A stretch of DNA of 64,000 nt from Prorocentrum cordatum. Taxonomy: Eukaryota; Sar; Dinophyceae; Prorocentrales; Prorocentraceae. A model generated the notes under the pieces. It was not told where the DNA came from. It saw only the letters and a list, made by a program, of their open reading frames with translations, and made no database searches. The DNA lies in NCBI GenBank assembly GCA_963575745.1, contig CAUYUJ010003392.1:460001-524000 (forward strand), written 5' to 3'. The position numbers and the translations under genes are program-made. Shown here piece after piece: positions 55,155 to 64,000 of the stretch; position 1 is the stretch's first letter; each line of letters starts with the position of its first letter.

Positions 55155-55475
55155 TTTCCCTCCTCTTCCGCCTCCTCCTCCTCCTCCTCCTCCTCCTCCT
55201 CCTCCACCTCCTCCTCCTCCTCCTTCTCCTCCTCCTCCTGTGCTCCTCCTCCTCCTCCTCCTCCTCCTCCTCCTCCTCCTTCTGTGCTCCTCCTCCTCCT
55301 GTGCTCCTCCTCCTCCTCCTTCTCCTCCTCCTCCTCCTCCTCCTGTGCTCCTCTTCCGCCTCCTCCTCCTCCTCCTCCTCCACCTCCTCCTCCACCACCT
55401 CCTCCTCCATCTCTTCCTCCTTCTCCTCCTCATCCACCTCCTCCTCTTCCTCCTCCTCTTCCTCACGTTGTTCCT
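55155..55475. repeat. CCT tract with higher-order ctgtgctcctc interruptions
   Basis: CCT runs are broken at semi-regular intervals by (t)cctgtgctcctc, at about 55,237, 55,281, 55,301 and 55,343, so a larger unit containing the interruption has been copied. Confidence 0.9.
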
Positions 55476-55548
55476 CCTACCCCGTCGCCCGCATCCTCGG
55501 TTCTCCGCCCCCCTCCTCCTGCTCCCCAACACTCCTGGAAGCATCCAG

Positions 55549-55757
55549 ACGGCAACCTGAATACAATACTTGACGAGGCTTGGGACGACGACCCCGATAG
55601 GTTCCTCAGTCACGAGCTGGCCCGAGCCACGGTCCAAGAAAGACTCTGGAATGCCGCCAAGTGGCCGCATTACAGCGGACTCGGGCTCGAAGAAGGGGTC
55701 GACACCTCAGATGTCCCAACGGCATATAACAGATCTCGAGCGCATGGGAGCTCTTAA
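55549..55757 (+). CDS. Possible exon, unrecognised
   Basis: After a long polypyrimidine tract and gcatccag, the frame reads GNLNTILDEAWDDDPDRFL, then ATVQERLWNAAKWPHYSG and LGLEEGVDTSD, closing at a TAA near 55,755. In the next frame HITDLERMGALKTQGAKQ and QPKTWPALLPVQPAKGS continue to a TAA at 55,831-55,833, so a one-base slip near 55,720 may hide a longer product. Composition is protein-like; family unknown. Confidence 0.4.
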
Positions 55758-55839
55758 GACTCAAGGGGCCAAGCAACCAAAAACCTGGCCCGCGCTACTG
55801 CCTGTTCAGCCTGCAAAGGGCAGCCAGCGGTAATCTAGT

Positions 55840-56440
55840 GGGCATGTTCCTAAGTACCAGCGCAAGTGCGCGAGGGCCGCTGACCTCCGCAGGGCTATTT
55901 TATTCGTCTGCGCAGAAGTCTTGATAATCTCTTTGCTTTTCGAACTCAGTTTTTTCTCGCGGGCCTTCGGAGATCGAGCGCAGCCGCGGCACGCCGCGAT
56001 GTAAAAGTACTGGCGGCGGCGACAGGGAACGATGCGTTCTGCACACGCGCTGAGTGGTTAAAATCCCAGGGCGGCACGCGAATGCAAAATAATCGCCTCG
56101 GTCGACGGGGCCCGCGCGAGGGGCAGGCGGCAGGAAGTCGGGACAGCGGGCCCTATCATCACCAAGGCTGCGAAAAATCCGCTCCAGGGCCTCAAATAAC
56201 CTGAACCGCGCGCAACCCTGAATCTAGGGGGTGCTCATGTAGAGGAATGGAAAGAAGCGCAACTGGCGCGCGCACGCACGGGAACAAATGCTTCGCGAGG
56301 TCCGCGCAAGAGCAGCCGTCGCGACCCTGACGGCCATTGAGCCAACGCGCACCGCGCGTGGCCCGCGCAAGCGAATCGGCAGCTCACCAATCAAAAAACG
56401 CCCAGGCCACGAGAGCGCGCGGGAGCGCTTTGCAAATGTA
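55840..56440. other. Intergenic, no gene recognised
   Basis: Unique GC-rich sequence without supported feature. Confidence 0.35.
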
Positions 56441-56444
56441 TGTG

Positions 56445-56820
56445 GCACGTGGTACATGTGGTGCAAGCGTGGTGCAAAAGCGGTATAAAAGTGGGGTAAT
56501 AAGAGTGGTGCAAAAAGTTTGCGTAATAGTGGTGTAAAAAGGATGTGAAAGTGGTGTCAAATTGGTATGAAGGTTTCGCGTCGGGTTGTTGAATTCGTGT
56601 CTTCTGGTGTATTCCCGGGCGCGGTGTCCCATCCCTGTGGGCCCCTCAGAACTGCATTGATCCATTGGCTCCTCCGTATTCCTGGGGGCGCGGGCGGAAT
56701 CTCCGGGAGGCCCTGTAAGGGTAGTGCAAGCGTGGTGTAAAACTGTGGTGTAGAAGTGGTGTGAAAGTGGTGCACAAGCTGTGTTACAGTTGCGCAGCTG
56801 CTGTGCAACTGTTGTGTGCA
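56445..56820 (+). repeat. Degenerate repeat of agtggtgtaaaa
   Basis: Words such as gtggtgcaaaag, agtggtgtaaaa, agtggtgtgaaa and agtggtgcaca recur every 11-16 bp at 56,455-56,575 and again at 56,720-56,815, with a unique spacer between. Confidence 0.75.
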
Positions 56821-56879
56821 TGTTGGGCGGGCGCCTCTTCGCGGGCCCAAGAATGGAACCACAGCTCGCGGTGCGCGGT

Positions 56880-57240
56880 CGCACCCCGCGGCTCGGCGAG
56901 CGGAGCGGCGCGCGGCGCGGCTCGACGCGCCGCGCGGCGCGGGACGGCATGCCGCTCGCCGAAAAAAATCACGAGCTTGCGCGGTCGGTCGCCCGCGTGG
57001 AACGGCGCGGCACGACGGGGAACCTGGCGCGGCGCGCGCCACGGCGCGGCGCGGCCCGCGGACTCGCGGGTTGGCACCCGCCGCCATGGCGCCCGGTGGC
57101 GCTCGACGTGGCAGGGAGCGGCGCGCGGCGCAGCACGGCGCGCCGCGCTGCACGGCGCGGCGTGGCGCGGCCGGCACGCAGTGGGGCGCCGGCAGGCCCG
57201 CGGGTTCGCAAGCTGGTCGGACGCGGCCCCCCAGAAGAGG
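56880..57240. repeat. CGCGGCGCGG-rich low-complexity tract
   Basis: Highly CpG-rich, made of cggcgcgg/cgcgccgcg words on both strands. All six frames are long and arginine/alanine-rich for that reason. Confidence 0.7.
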
Positions 57241-57771
57241 TGCGCCGCTGAACCCCTTCGGGCAATCGCTGCTCGAGGCATCAAGCAGCAATCGCAGCAG
57301 AGTGCACTTAGGAACTTAAATCTCATCATCAGGCGGCAACGCACCGCGCCGCTGGACTTACCGTTCCCTTTTACGGAGAGAAGTCACGTGCCGCCCTTTG
57401 CAGCCTTAACACTACTGCCTGCGGGGCCTCATCCTTGCCATCGCTCGGAGGTCCAATTGCCGGCATGTTTCGGCATCGTGATTGCTCTCTTTGCTATATG
57501 ATCCAGGATGCTTCTCGATGGCCTTCGCCGAAAAATGCACACGTCCGAGCGATACCGAGCATCCCGTTGGCCTGGTTGGGGCTCCCCGAGCCGCCCGACA
57601 ACCTCTTGGCTAACCCCGACCCGAGCTCCACCCACCCTGTTTTACTCCCCGTGGGACGTTCCTCCACTAGGTGGCCACATGTGAACCCTACCCCCGCCCC
57701 CCACGATTTCTAAGGGGGGGTGGGGGTAGGCTTTCACAGGCGACCACCGATCCACCTCCACCTAAGACGAA

Positions 57772-57915
57772 GCCAATACCATGAGAAATTCGGATGGGGA
57801 CAAAATCGAGAAACTCTCAGATCCGGCGGCTCTGGAGGATGTCTCGGGCGCCGCGGCCTTCTCAGAGCATTCCAAAACGCTGTGGAACGGATTTCATCTC
57901 GTCCTGGCCCCGTGA
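57772..57915. mobile_element. F3 element, copy 2 (left end degenerate)
   Basis: Gacgaagcca, aatcgagaaactctcagatc, ggctctggaggatgtctcgg, gcgccgcggccttctcagag and gatttcatctcgtcctgg follow the order of 19,295-19,467. Confidence 0.6.
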
Positions 57916-57984
57916 GTTTCCACTCCCTGCGTGGGCCCCGCCGTGTCTCGGGCAGAAAACATTTGGGGGGGACGCCTCGGCGGG

Positions 57985-58450
57985 GACGTGCGGTACGGCC
58001 GGACCTGGGACAGAAGAGCATCCTTCAAAGCATGGGACCCTCCGCCAGCCCAACTCAAGAGCAGTCGAGGGTACCCTCTCCCCAAGGATGGACAAGAGCA
58101 TCCAACCAGCACGAAGAGCACGAAGGTATCCTCCCCGAGCCGACCCCGATCTTGCACCTCGGGCCGAGACCGTCAACACACCCGCGCCCGCGGAGAAGTT
58201 CTTGGGCCTCAGTGCCGCGCTGGGCGGCGGCGGACCCCCATGGAATCCAGCAGGCCCCGAGTCCCACCGGAGGTTCCGGAGGCGACTTCCCAGAAGCTCG
58301 CCAGGGCATCAAGAGGGAGAGCTACTCGCCTGTCGCGAGGCGCTCGCTGCCACGCCTGCTCGGGGCGCTGGATACACCACGGGCCCGTGTGGCGTCTGGA
58401 GAGAGCTACACAAGCTGCTGAGAGGTCGATAACCCCGACGCTCGCATAGG
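57985..58450. other. GC-rich region with overlapping ORFs, no gene supported
   Basis: The first 65 bp share ggtcggacctaggacag-like wording with 32,167-32,222. Several frames are open on both strands, and none shows exon boundaries or a domain I can defend. Confidence 0.3.
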
Positions 58451-58490
58451 GATGTGCAGTCAACCCGAATAATTAGGACGCACGATACGG

Positions 58491-58844
58491 ATGCGAGGGC
58501 CGGGGGCCTTGGAAGGCCATGTCGACACTATGAGAGAGGGGCGCGGCCAGCGACAGCGGCCAAGATGGGCCGAAGAGGGGAAACATGCAAGGGCAACCTT
58601 GGAAAGGCGTTCATCCTTACTGTGCGCGTTGACTGTATGCTGCTCAATCAGATCGCACCTGCTCGGTCGGAACGTCAGGATGCTGAAAGTGGCTAGCCAC
58701 CAAACAAAGGTCGAGAAACTCGCCGCCTCTCGAAAGCTTCAGAACAGGGTGGCCATCAATGGTGCTGCGGGCCTTCTCGCCGAACGTTGTTGTTGCTCGG
58801 GGCACGCGCAACCGCAAGGAGCCGCAGCCACGTCCCTTCTCTGA
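58491..58844 (+). pseudogene. Possible RNase H-like or retroelement relic
   Basis: A 117-codon ORF whose middle reads RMLKVASHQTKVEKLAAS, then LQNRVAINGAAGLLAERC. The V-x-SH...N-x-x-x-NGAA spacing vaguely recalls the C-terminal half of LINE RNase H domains (KxH...GN-x-x-AD). No catalytic set is complete, so this is a weak call. Confidence 0.25.
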
Positions 58845-59084
58845 ACCTCAGGAGGAAGCTACGTAAAGCAGATCGCCGCAGAATCTGCTCTGTCCACTCC
58901 GCCTTTCCTCCCAGCGTGCTTGCGAAGGGACCCGCTGAGAGCGGGAGTGCAAGACCGCAGCGCTTTCATCTGGATACCGCCAAAGAGGACAGCCGCTCAC
59001 TCCTTCGGCAGCAGGCCGCCGAGAGCTCGGGAGCGCGGGTCTCAGCCCGCCGCCAGACCAGGCGTGTTCTCGTGCTGGCGGGCA

Positions 59085-59225
59085 TTCCTCCCTCCTCCTC
59101 CTCCTCCTTCTCCTCCTCCTCCTCCTCCTCCTCCTCCTCCTCCTCCTCTTTCTCCTCCTCCTCCTCTTCCTCCTCCCTCCTCCTCCTCCTCCTCCTCCTC
59201 CCTCCTCTTCCTCCTCCTTCCTCCC
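59085..59225. repeat. CCT-rich tract
   Basis: CCT/CTC triplets with ctt interruptions. Confidence 0.95.
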
Positions 59226-59469
59226 ACGTCTTGAGATGCTGGGACGTGGGGACAGGCTTGGGGCGGCAGCGGACTATGGCGTGCGAGGCTTGTGGCGGGC
59301 CTGTAAGTTGTCACATCGTTATGGGAGGAAGTTACTGAAAGAGCGCATCCACCAAACTAAGGGGGAGGAGTTTCACCAGTCTCGATGATACCTACCCCCC
59401 AGATTCAAAAAACCAGGGATGGGTCCTCCTCCTCCTCCACAGCCCCCCCTTCCACCTTCCAGCCCCCTC

Positions 59470-59619
59470 CTCCCTCCGGAGAACAAAAGAACGTCCACGG
59501 CGAGACCATCGATCGGCGTGCCGATGGCGATCCGAGACGGCTACAGCGAGCTGGTCACGGGCGACACATTTGGAGAATATACTTTGACTAAAATCGGGCA
59601 TCTGCAAGACTGGGTTTGA
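59470..59619 (+). CDS. Possible small terminal exon, unrecognised
   Basis: A frame reading PSIGVPMAIRDGYSELVTG, then DTFGEYTLTKIGHLQDWV and a TGA at 59,617-59,619 is protein-like, and follows a short CCT run ending in cctccacag at about 59,440. No partner exon identified. Confidence 0.3.
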   Translation, partial: LPPENKRTSTARPSIGVPMAIRDGYSELVTGDTFGEYTLTKIGHLQDWV

Positions 59620-60151
59620 TGGGATCTGGTTCAGTGATGCGTGTAGTGGCACGCCTCCCCCGCCCCATTCCACTGACCGGGTCTGCCGTCACCCGAAAAA
59701 ACACTACCTACGGCAGACATGGTTTAGTGACTCCAGCAAATTCTTTGGCTTCGGGGCCTTATTACTAACTGGGTCCTGGCTATACCGACGAGATGGCGCG
59801 AATTCTGGGGGAACAGAATACCGATCCGACACCGCTACTCCAAAGACCTCATTCTGGGTGCGCTGACCATCGATCCCAATCACAAGGACGAAGGCCCCGA
59901 AAGCGAAAACGAAAGAAGAACAAATCGGCAAAGTTACGACCGGATGCCGGCGGTAAACCGTCAACCTGGCTCCCGCTGGAGACCTCGACTTGCTACATTA
60001 AATGGGTAAGCCAGCTCAGAGAGCCAAAAGAGAGCACATGATGCATGTATGTAGAGCATCAGACGACCGCATGTTCCAGCGTCGGCAGAGAATCGGGTCC
60101 TACAAATAACCCAAGCTAGAACCGCCACCGTGCCTCGAGGCACGAAAATTT

Positions 60152-60357
60152 GGACGCCCGAAATGGGTACGGAAAAATGGGTAGAATGCCCAACAATTAA
60201 TGATGTCCCAAACCAACAGCGGCCGCTGTTGGGCAGGCGGCCGTCTGTCTCGAATGGACACAGGCCGCGGCGGCGTGGACAGCGAATCCTGTTCAAGATG
60301 AACAGGAACTGCTGTTGGGCATTGTACCCATTATTTCCGTACCCATTTCGGGCGTCC
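60152..60357. mobile_element. MITE-like element F2, copy B
   Basis: 206 bp. The left end ggacgcccgaaatgggtacg and the right end cgtacccatttcgggcgtcc are exact inverses over 20 bp; the arms continue through aatgcccaaca / tgttgggcatt. The interior (agcggccgctgttgggcagg, gtctcgaatggacacaggcc) matches copy A. Confidence 0.9.
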
Positions 60358-60509
60358 AGAGAAGTGGAGTGCCCTCAGGTCCTCAGGAGTCCTTGACCCT
60401 CAAGGCTGAATATTGCGTGCGCTCTCCAAGAGACCCAAGGGGCCCCGAGCCCTGGGCTCTGCCGCGCGCATCCGCTGGGGCGCCCCGCACACTGTCCGGG
60501 GCCCGTCGC

Positions 60510-60750
60510 GCCTCCTCCTCCTCCTCCTCCTCATCATCATCATCATCATCCTCCTCCTCCAGCTTCTCCTCCTCCTCCGCCTCCTCCTCCTCCTCCTCCT
60601 CCTCCAGCGTCTCCTCCTCCTCCTCCTCCAGCGTCTCCTCCTCCTCCTCCGCCTCCTCCTCCTCCGCCTCCTCCGCCTCCTCCGCCTCCTCCGCCTCCTC
60701 CTCCTCCTCCTCCTCCTCCTCCTCCTCCTCCTCCTCCTCCTCCTCGTTTG
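60510..60750. repeat. CCT array with higher-order structure
   Basis: CCT runs broken by cctccagcgtct (twice) and by a regular gcctcctccgcctcc phase; a short catcatcat run lies at 60,533. Glycine/serine ORFs are artefacts. Confidence 0.95.
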
Positions 60751-60968
60751 CCCCTCAGACGGGAAGTAGCCGCAGGAGGGGCCGAGAGGGGCCCAAGAGG
60801 CGCCCAGGAGACGGCCCAGGAGGCTCCCGAGGCGGCCACGGAGCGCTGCGAGGCGCTCAAGATGGACCGACGACGGCTTACGAGGCCACCAGAAGAGGCC
60901 TCAGAGGCAGCATCAGTGACTTCCCGCGCTAGGGCATTCTCCCATTCCCAATCTGCGAGGCGGGGATT

Positions 60969-61030
60969 TATCCATATCCACCGCCCGGGAACCGACGTCC
61001 TCTTGCCCCAGCGGGCGGTGGATATGGATA
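60969..61030. repeat. Perfect 19-bp inverted repeat
   Basis: TATCCATATCCACCGCCCG at 60,969-60,987 pairs exactly with 61,012-61,030 around a 24-nt loop. Confidence 0.9.
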
Positions 61031-61435
61031 TATTTCGGCCCCCGGGGGAAAATTGACCCTCCAGGCGGCGGTCATGTGTAAATTTCCGCCTCGGACCCCC
61101 TCCCTGCGCGTATCCCCCCCTACTCGTGTTCGAGGGACTCGGGTTGGCCCGATGGGGCCGTCAAGAAAATGACGAGGCCCAGTCTGGAATTTGACGCGAG
61201 CTCCCGCCGCAGACATCCCACGAAAACTGCGCCGCAAAAATCTGGAACCGGCTCGTCAAAAAGCGCTGGCAAACCTGCGTTGCCCCGAACGCTGCCCCTG
61301 CCTCACGAATCCTACGTTTCTGGCGAACTCGCATTCCCCTAACGTTGCCCCTGCCTCGCTTCCGAATAAGACAAAGCCAGGACGAGGATACAACATCGGG
61401 TGACGATAAATGAAAGAGCGTGTTCTACCGTTGCT

Positions 61436-62320
61436 GGCAGAAAACCGAGAGGGGTCACTGGGAGGGTCCAACCCGTCCCCCCCCCCCCACTCTCGAAAAC
61501 CGGACGGGGTCACTGGGGGTTCCAAGGCCCCCCTCCCCCCCCATCCATCATGAAAAGGGGGGGGATCACTACCGGTTCGAACCCCTCCCCCCCCTCCTGG
61601 AAAACCGAGGGGGGTCACTACCGGCTCGAATCCCCCCCCTCTCCGCCCCCCTCCCCCCTCGCTGCAACGACTCCCCTTCCCATCACACTCCGTATGGGGG
61701 ACTGGTGGGAACAGTGGTCGGGAGGGTGGTGGGGATGGTGGTGGGGAGTGGGGACAGTGGGGAGAGTGGGACCGTGGTGGGGTTGGGATGGTGGTGGGGA
61801 TGGTGGTGAGGAGGGGGACAGTGAGAATAGTGGGACCGTGGTGGGGACAGTGGTGGGAACAGTGGGGGCAGTGCGACAGTGGTGGGGGCACTGGCGGGGA
61901 CAGTGGGGACAGTGGTGGGGACTGTGGGAACAGTGGGACAGTAGTGGGGACAGGTGGACAGTGGTGGGGACGGTGGTGGTGGGGACAGCAGTGGGACAGT
62001 GGTGAGGACTGGTGTTGGGGGCAGTGGTGAGGGCGGTGGTTAGGACGGTGGTGGGACAGTGGTACGGTGGGGAGAGCGGTGGGGACAGTAGGGACAGTGG
62101 GACAGTGGTGGTGGGACAGTGATGGAAACAATGGTGAGGACGGTGGTGGGGACCGGGGACTCTTTTGCCGTCGGCGACGTGGAGGAAGGGGGGGGGGTTC
62201 GAACCGGTCGTGACTCCCCCTCGGTTTTCTGGCGGTGGGGGGGAGAGGAGGGGGGTTCGAACCGGTAATGACCTCCCCGGTTTTCTGGAGAAGGGGGGGG
62301 GGTCGCCGGGGGAAGGGGGG
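61436..62320. repeat. Fold-back locus: inverted modules around a minisatellite
   Basis: Left of the minisatellite, four modules of about 60 bp read aaaaccg-ggggtcactaccgg / ttcgaacccc (61,440-61,650). To the right, 62,190-62,300, the same module runs in reverse (ggggttcgaaccggtaatga, cctccccggttttctgg). The two arms face each other across the minisatellite at 61,684-62,160. Confidence 0.75.
61684..62160 (+). repeat. Minisatellite of ggtggggacagtgg words
   Basis: Irregular units of 9-20 bp (gtggggacagtg, gtgggacagtgg, ggatggtggtgg). The plus strand is G/T/A with almost no C pairs, so it is strongly strand-asymmetric and G-quadruplex-prone. Confidence 0.9.
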
Positions 62321-62904
62321 GGGGTTGAGCAGGGGGGGGGGGATTTTCGGAGGGGAAGGGGGGAGACCCCAGGGATCCCGAGGAAGAGGGGGGGGGAAAT
62401 TTCCATAGTAAGGCGGCGGTGGATCACGCTCTCTCCGAGGAATCGAGAATCTCTGGGATCCAGCGGCCCCTTGAACGGGCGCCGCGGCCTGCCCAGAGCG
62501 CTCCAGAACGCTGCAAGAGCGCTCACGAACACTCTGGAACGGGTTTATCCCCGTCCTAGACCCGTCCGACTAACCCCTTGCCTGAGGCCGGCTATTCGTT
62601 CTGAGTCATTCTTGTGATGTGCAGTGTTGCTTGTTGCTCACGACGCGGGGAGGAGGCAGAATGTCAAGGCAGAAGGCCGCGAGGAAGGTCAGGGCAGGAG
62701 GCCTCTCCTCCTCCCCCTGAGCTGCCCCGTCCGCAGTCCTACGTTCCCCCACAAACGTGTCCAGCGCATCGAATTTCCGAAAACCGATGCCCCCCGTGCG
62801 CCCCGATTGTCGACGCCCCTCGGGTTCCGGCGGCGGCCGGAGATCTCGTTTTGCATCGTTTTTCTGCGGCTCGATGCGCCAACGGACCGAACTCACCCCC
62901 CCCC

Positions 62905-63230
62905 GTGCCTCCTCCTCCTCCTCCTCCCTCCTCCTCCTCCTCCATCTTCTTATTATTGTTATTATTCTTTTTATTCTTATTATTATTCTTATTATTACTA
63001 TTATTATTCTTCTTCTTTTTCGTCTTCTTATTCTTATTATTAGTCTTCTTCTTCTTATTATTATTATTCTTATTCTTCTTATTATTAGTATTCTTATTAT
63101 TATTATTATTATTATTATTCCTCTTCTTCCTCTTCTTCCTCTTCTTCCTCTTCTTCCTCTTCTTCCTCCTCCTCCTCCTCCTCCTCCGCCTCCGCCTCCG
63201 CCTCCTCCTCCTCCTCCTCCTCCTCCTCCA
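62905..63230. repeat. CCT, then (TTA/TTC)n, then CCT array
   Basis: A CCT run (62,908-62,945) passes into ttattattcttattatt (62,946-63,120), cttcctcttcttcct and back to CCT/CCG. Minus-strand Asn/Lys and plus-strand Leu/Ile/Phe polymers are composition artefacts. Confidence 0.95.
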
Positions 63231-64000
63231 CAATTACTCAATATGAAAATACTCTCCCTCTTCCCCTGATGGCGTCCGGGTGATGGCCGCGCACCCTCCG
63301 CGTACTGTTTTTTACACACAAGATTCCCGGGAAATCCCTGGAAACGACTCTCGCTGAGGCGCTGGCGTCATTTTTTCCCAAAATGCTGCTCTCGTTGAGG
63401 CGCCGGCCTCATTTCTGCTCCCGACTCGTTCCGAATCGTGCTCCCGCTGCAGCGTGGACCTCATTTTCAGGATCGGTGTTTGCCCTCCGTCGTTCAGGAT
63501 GGCGTTCTCGCCCCAGCGCGGGCCTTTTTCTCGCGCGCCCATCCGCCCGCCACCACCGCGCCGCACCGCCACCACCACCACCACCACCACCACCACCACA
63601 ACCACAAGTTGCAGCACCAGCACCAGTACCAACACCACCACCACCAGCACCACACAATTACTCAATATGAAAATACTCTCCCTCTTCCCCTGATGGCGTC
63701 CGGGTGATGGCCGCGCACCCTCCGCGTACTGTTTTTTTACACACAAGATTCCCGGGAAATCCCGGGAAACGACTCTCGCTGAGGCGCCGGCGTCACTTTT
63801 TCCCAAAATGCTGCTCTCGTTGAGGCGCCGGCCTCATTTCTGCTCCCGAATCGTTCCGAATCGTGCTCCCGCTGCAGCGTGGGCCTCATTTTCGGATCGG
63901 TGTTTGGCCTCCGTCGTTCAGGATGGCGTTCTCGCCCCAGCGCGGGCCTTTTTCTCGCGCGCCCATCCGCCCGCCACCACCGCGCCGCACCGCCACCACC
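63231..64000 (+). repeat. Direct repeat with 424-bp period, cut by the window end
   Basis: Caattactcaatatgaaaat at 63,231 recurs at 63,655. The following about 345 bp (ccctgatggcgtccgggtga, ttttttacacacaagattcc, gaggcgccggcctcatttct) are nearly identical in both copies, with only scattered changes. The first unit ends in a (CAC/CCA)n run, 63,560-63,654; the second reaches the same point at the window edge, so more copies may follow. Confidence 0.95.

Larger units (their letters stand above)
61377..62559. mobile_element. F3 element, copy 3, apparently split by a 1-kb insertion
   Basis: Aagccaggacgaggata-acatcg at 61,374-61,398 equals the left end of F3 copy 1. The remainder of F3 (gaatcgagaatctctgggat, cgggcgccgcggcctgccca, ttatccccgtcctag) appears only at 62,438-62,559. 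In copy 1 these parts are separated by about 10 bp, so roughly 1,030 bp, holding the fold-back and minisatellite below, lies between them. Confidence 0.5.

Noticed and set aside
56557-57501. Overlapping 150-250-codon Arg/Ala-rich ORFs
   Set aside because: Six open frames arise from CGCGGCG composition, and none has a domain.
1-64000. Dinoflagellate spliced-leader RNA gene, rRNA, snRNA
   Set aside because: I looked for the spliced-leader core (ccattttggctcaag) by eye on both strands and did not see it, nor any rRNA-like segment; a computed search would be needed to exclude them.

Overview
The window looks like nuclear DNA of a dinoflagellate. It is GC-rich, gene-poor and packed with triplet microsatellites, minisatellites and short dispersed repeats. 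The five gene models I could support all lie on the + strand. Their introns use GT, GC and apparently GA donors, and the base after the acceptor AG is nearly always G. GC/GA donors and the AG-G acceptor were described for the Symbiodinium (Breviolum) minutum genome. The GC level would fit Prorocentrum or a relative, but species cannot be fixed from sequence alone. I saw no operon, ribosome-binding site, rRNA, tRNA, CRISPR array or spliced-leader gene.

Layout. 0-9 kb: dispersed repeats, two inverted-repeat elements, clustered tandem repeats and long CCT tracts. 9-12 kb: a decayed non-LTR retrotransposon (reverse transcriptase motifs A, B and C, RT C-terminal region, zinc finger) split by a CCT expansion. 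12.4-14.5 kb: CCT tracts and a minisatellite of about 120-140 bp units. 14.5-32.6 kb: mostly non-coding, with MITE-like elements, dispersed repeat families, a 102-bp satellite and three minus-strand CAG/polyQ stretches that may be exons (a fourth lies at 7.5 kb, a fifth at 51.7 kb). 33-47.6 kb: the gene island. 47.9-64 kb: repeats again, with a 1.4-kb CCA tract, a fold-back locus at 61.4-62.3 kb and a 424-bp tandem duplication running off the end.

Gene island. Gene 1 (33,000-35,498) and gene 2 (36,294-39,693) encode unrecognised charged, low-complexity proteins with clear multi-exon structure. Gene 3 (41,285-44,326) resembles a transposase-derived or other multi-copy dinoflagellate protein with cysteine motifs. 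Gene 4 (44,046-45,607) follows it, overlaps its 3' end in another frame, and has methyltransferase-like motifs. Gene 5 (46,783-47,642) is a weaker acidic-protein model. Genes 1 and 3 each need a one-base homopolymer correction and gene 2 has one in-frame TAG, so they are either young pseudogenes or carry assembly errors.

The most interesting signals are at least three families of short elements with terminal inverted repeats; introns that carry hairpins, GA donors and AGGA-type duplications at both ends (introner-like); the gene 3/gene 4 pair as a possible mobile module; and one element apparently split by a 1-kb fold-back insertion.
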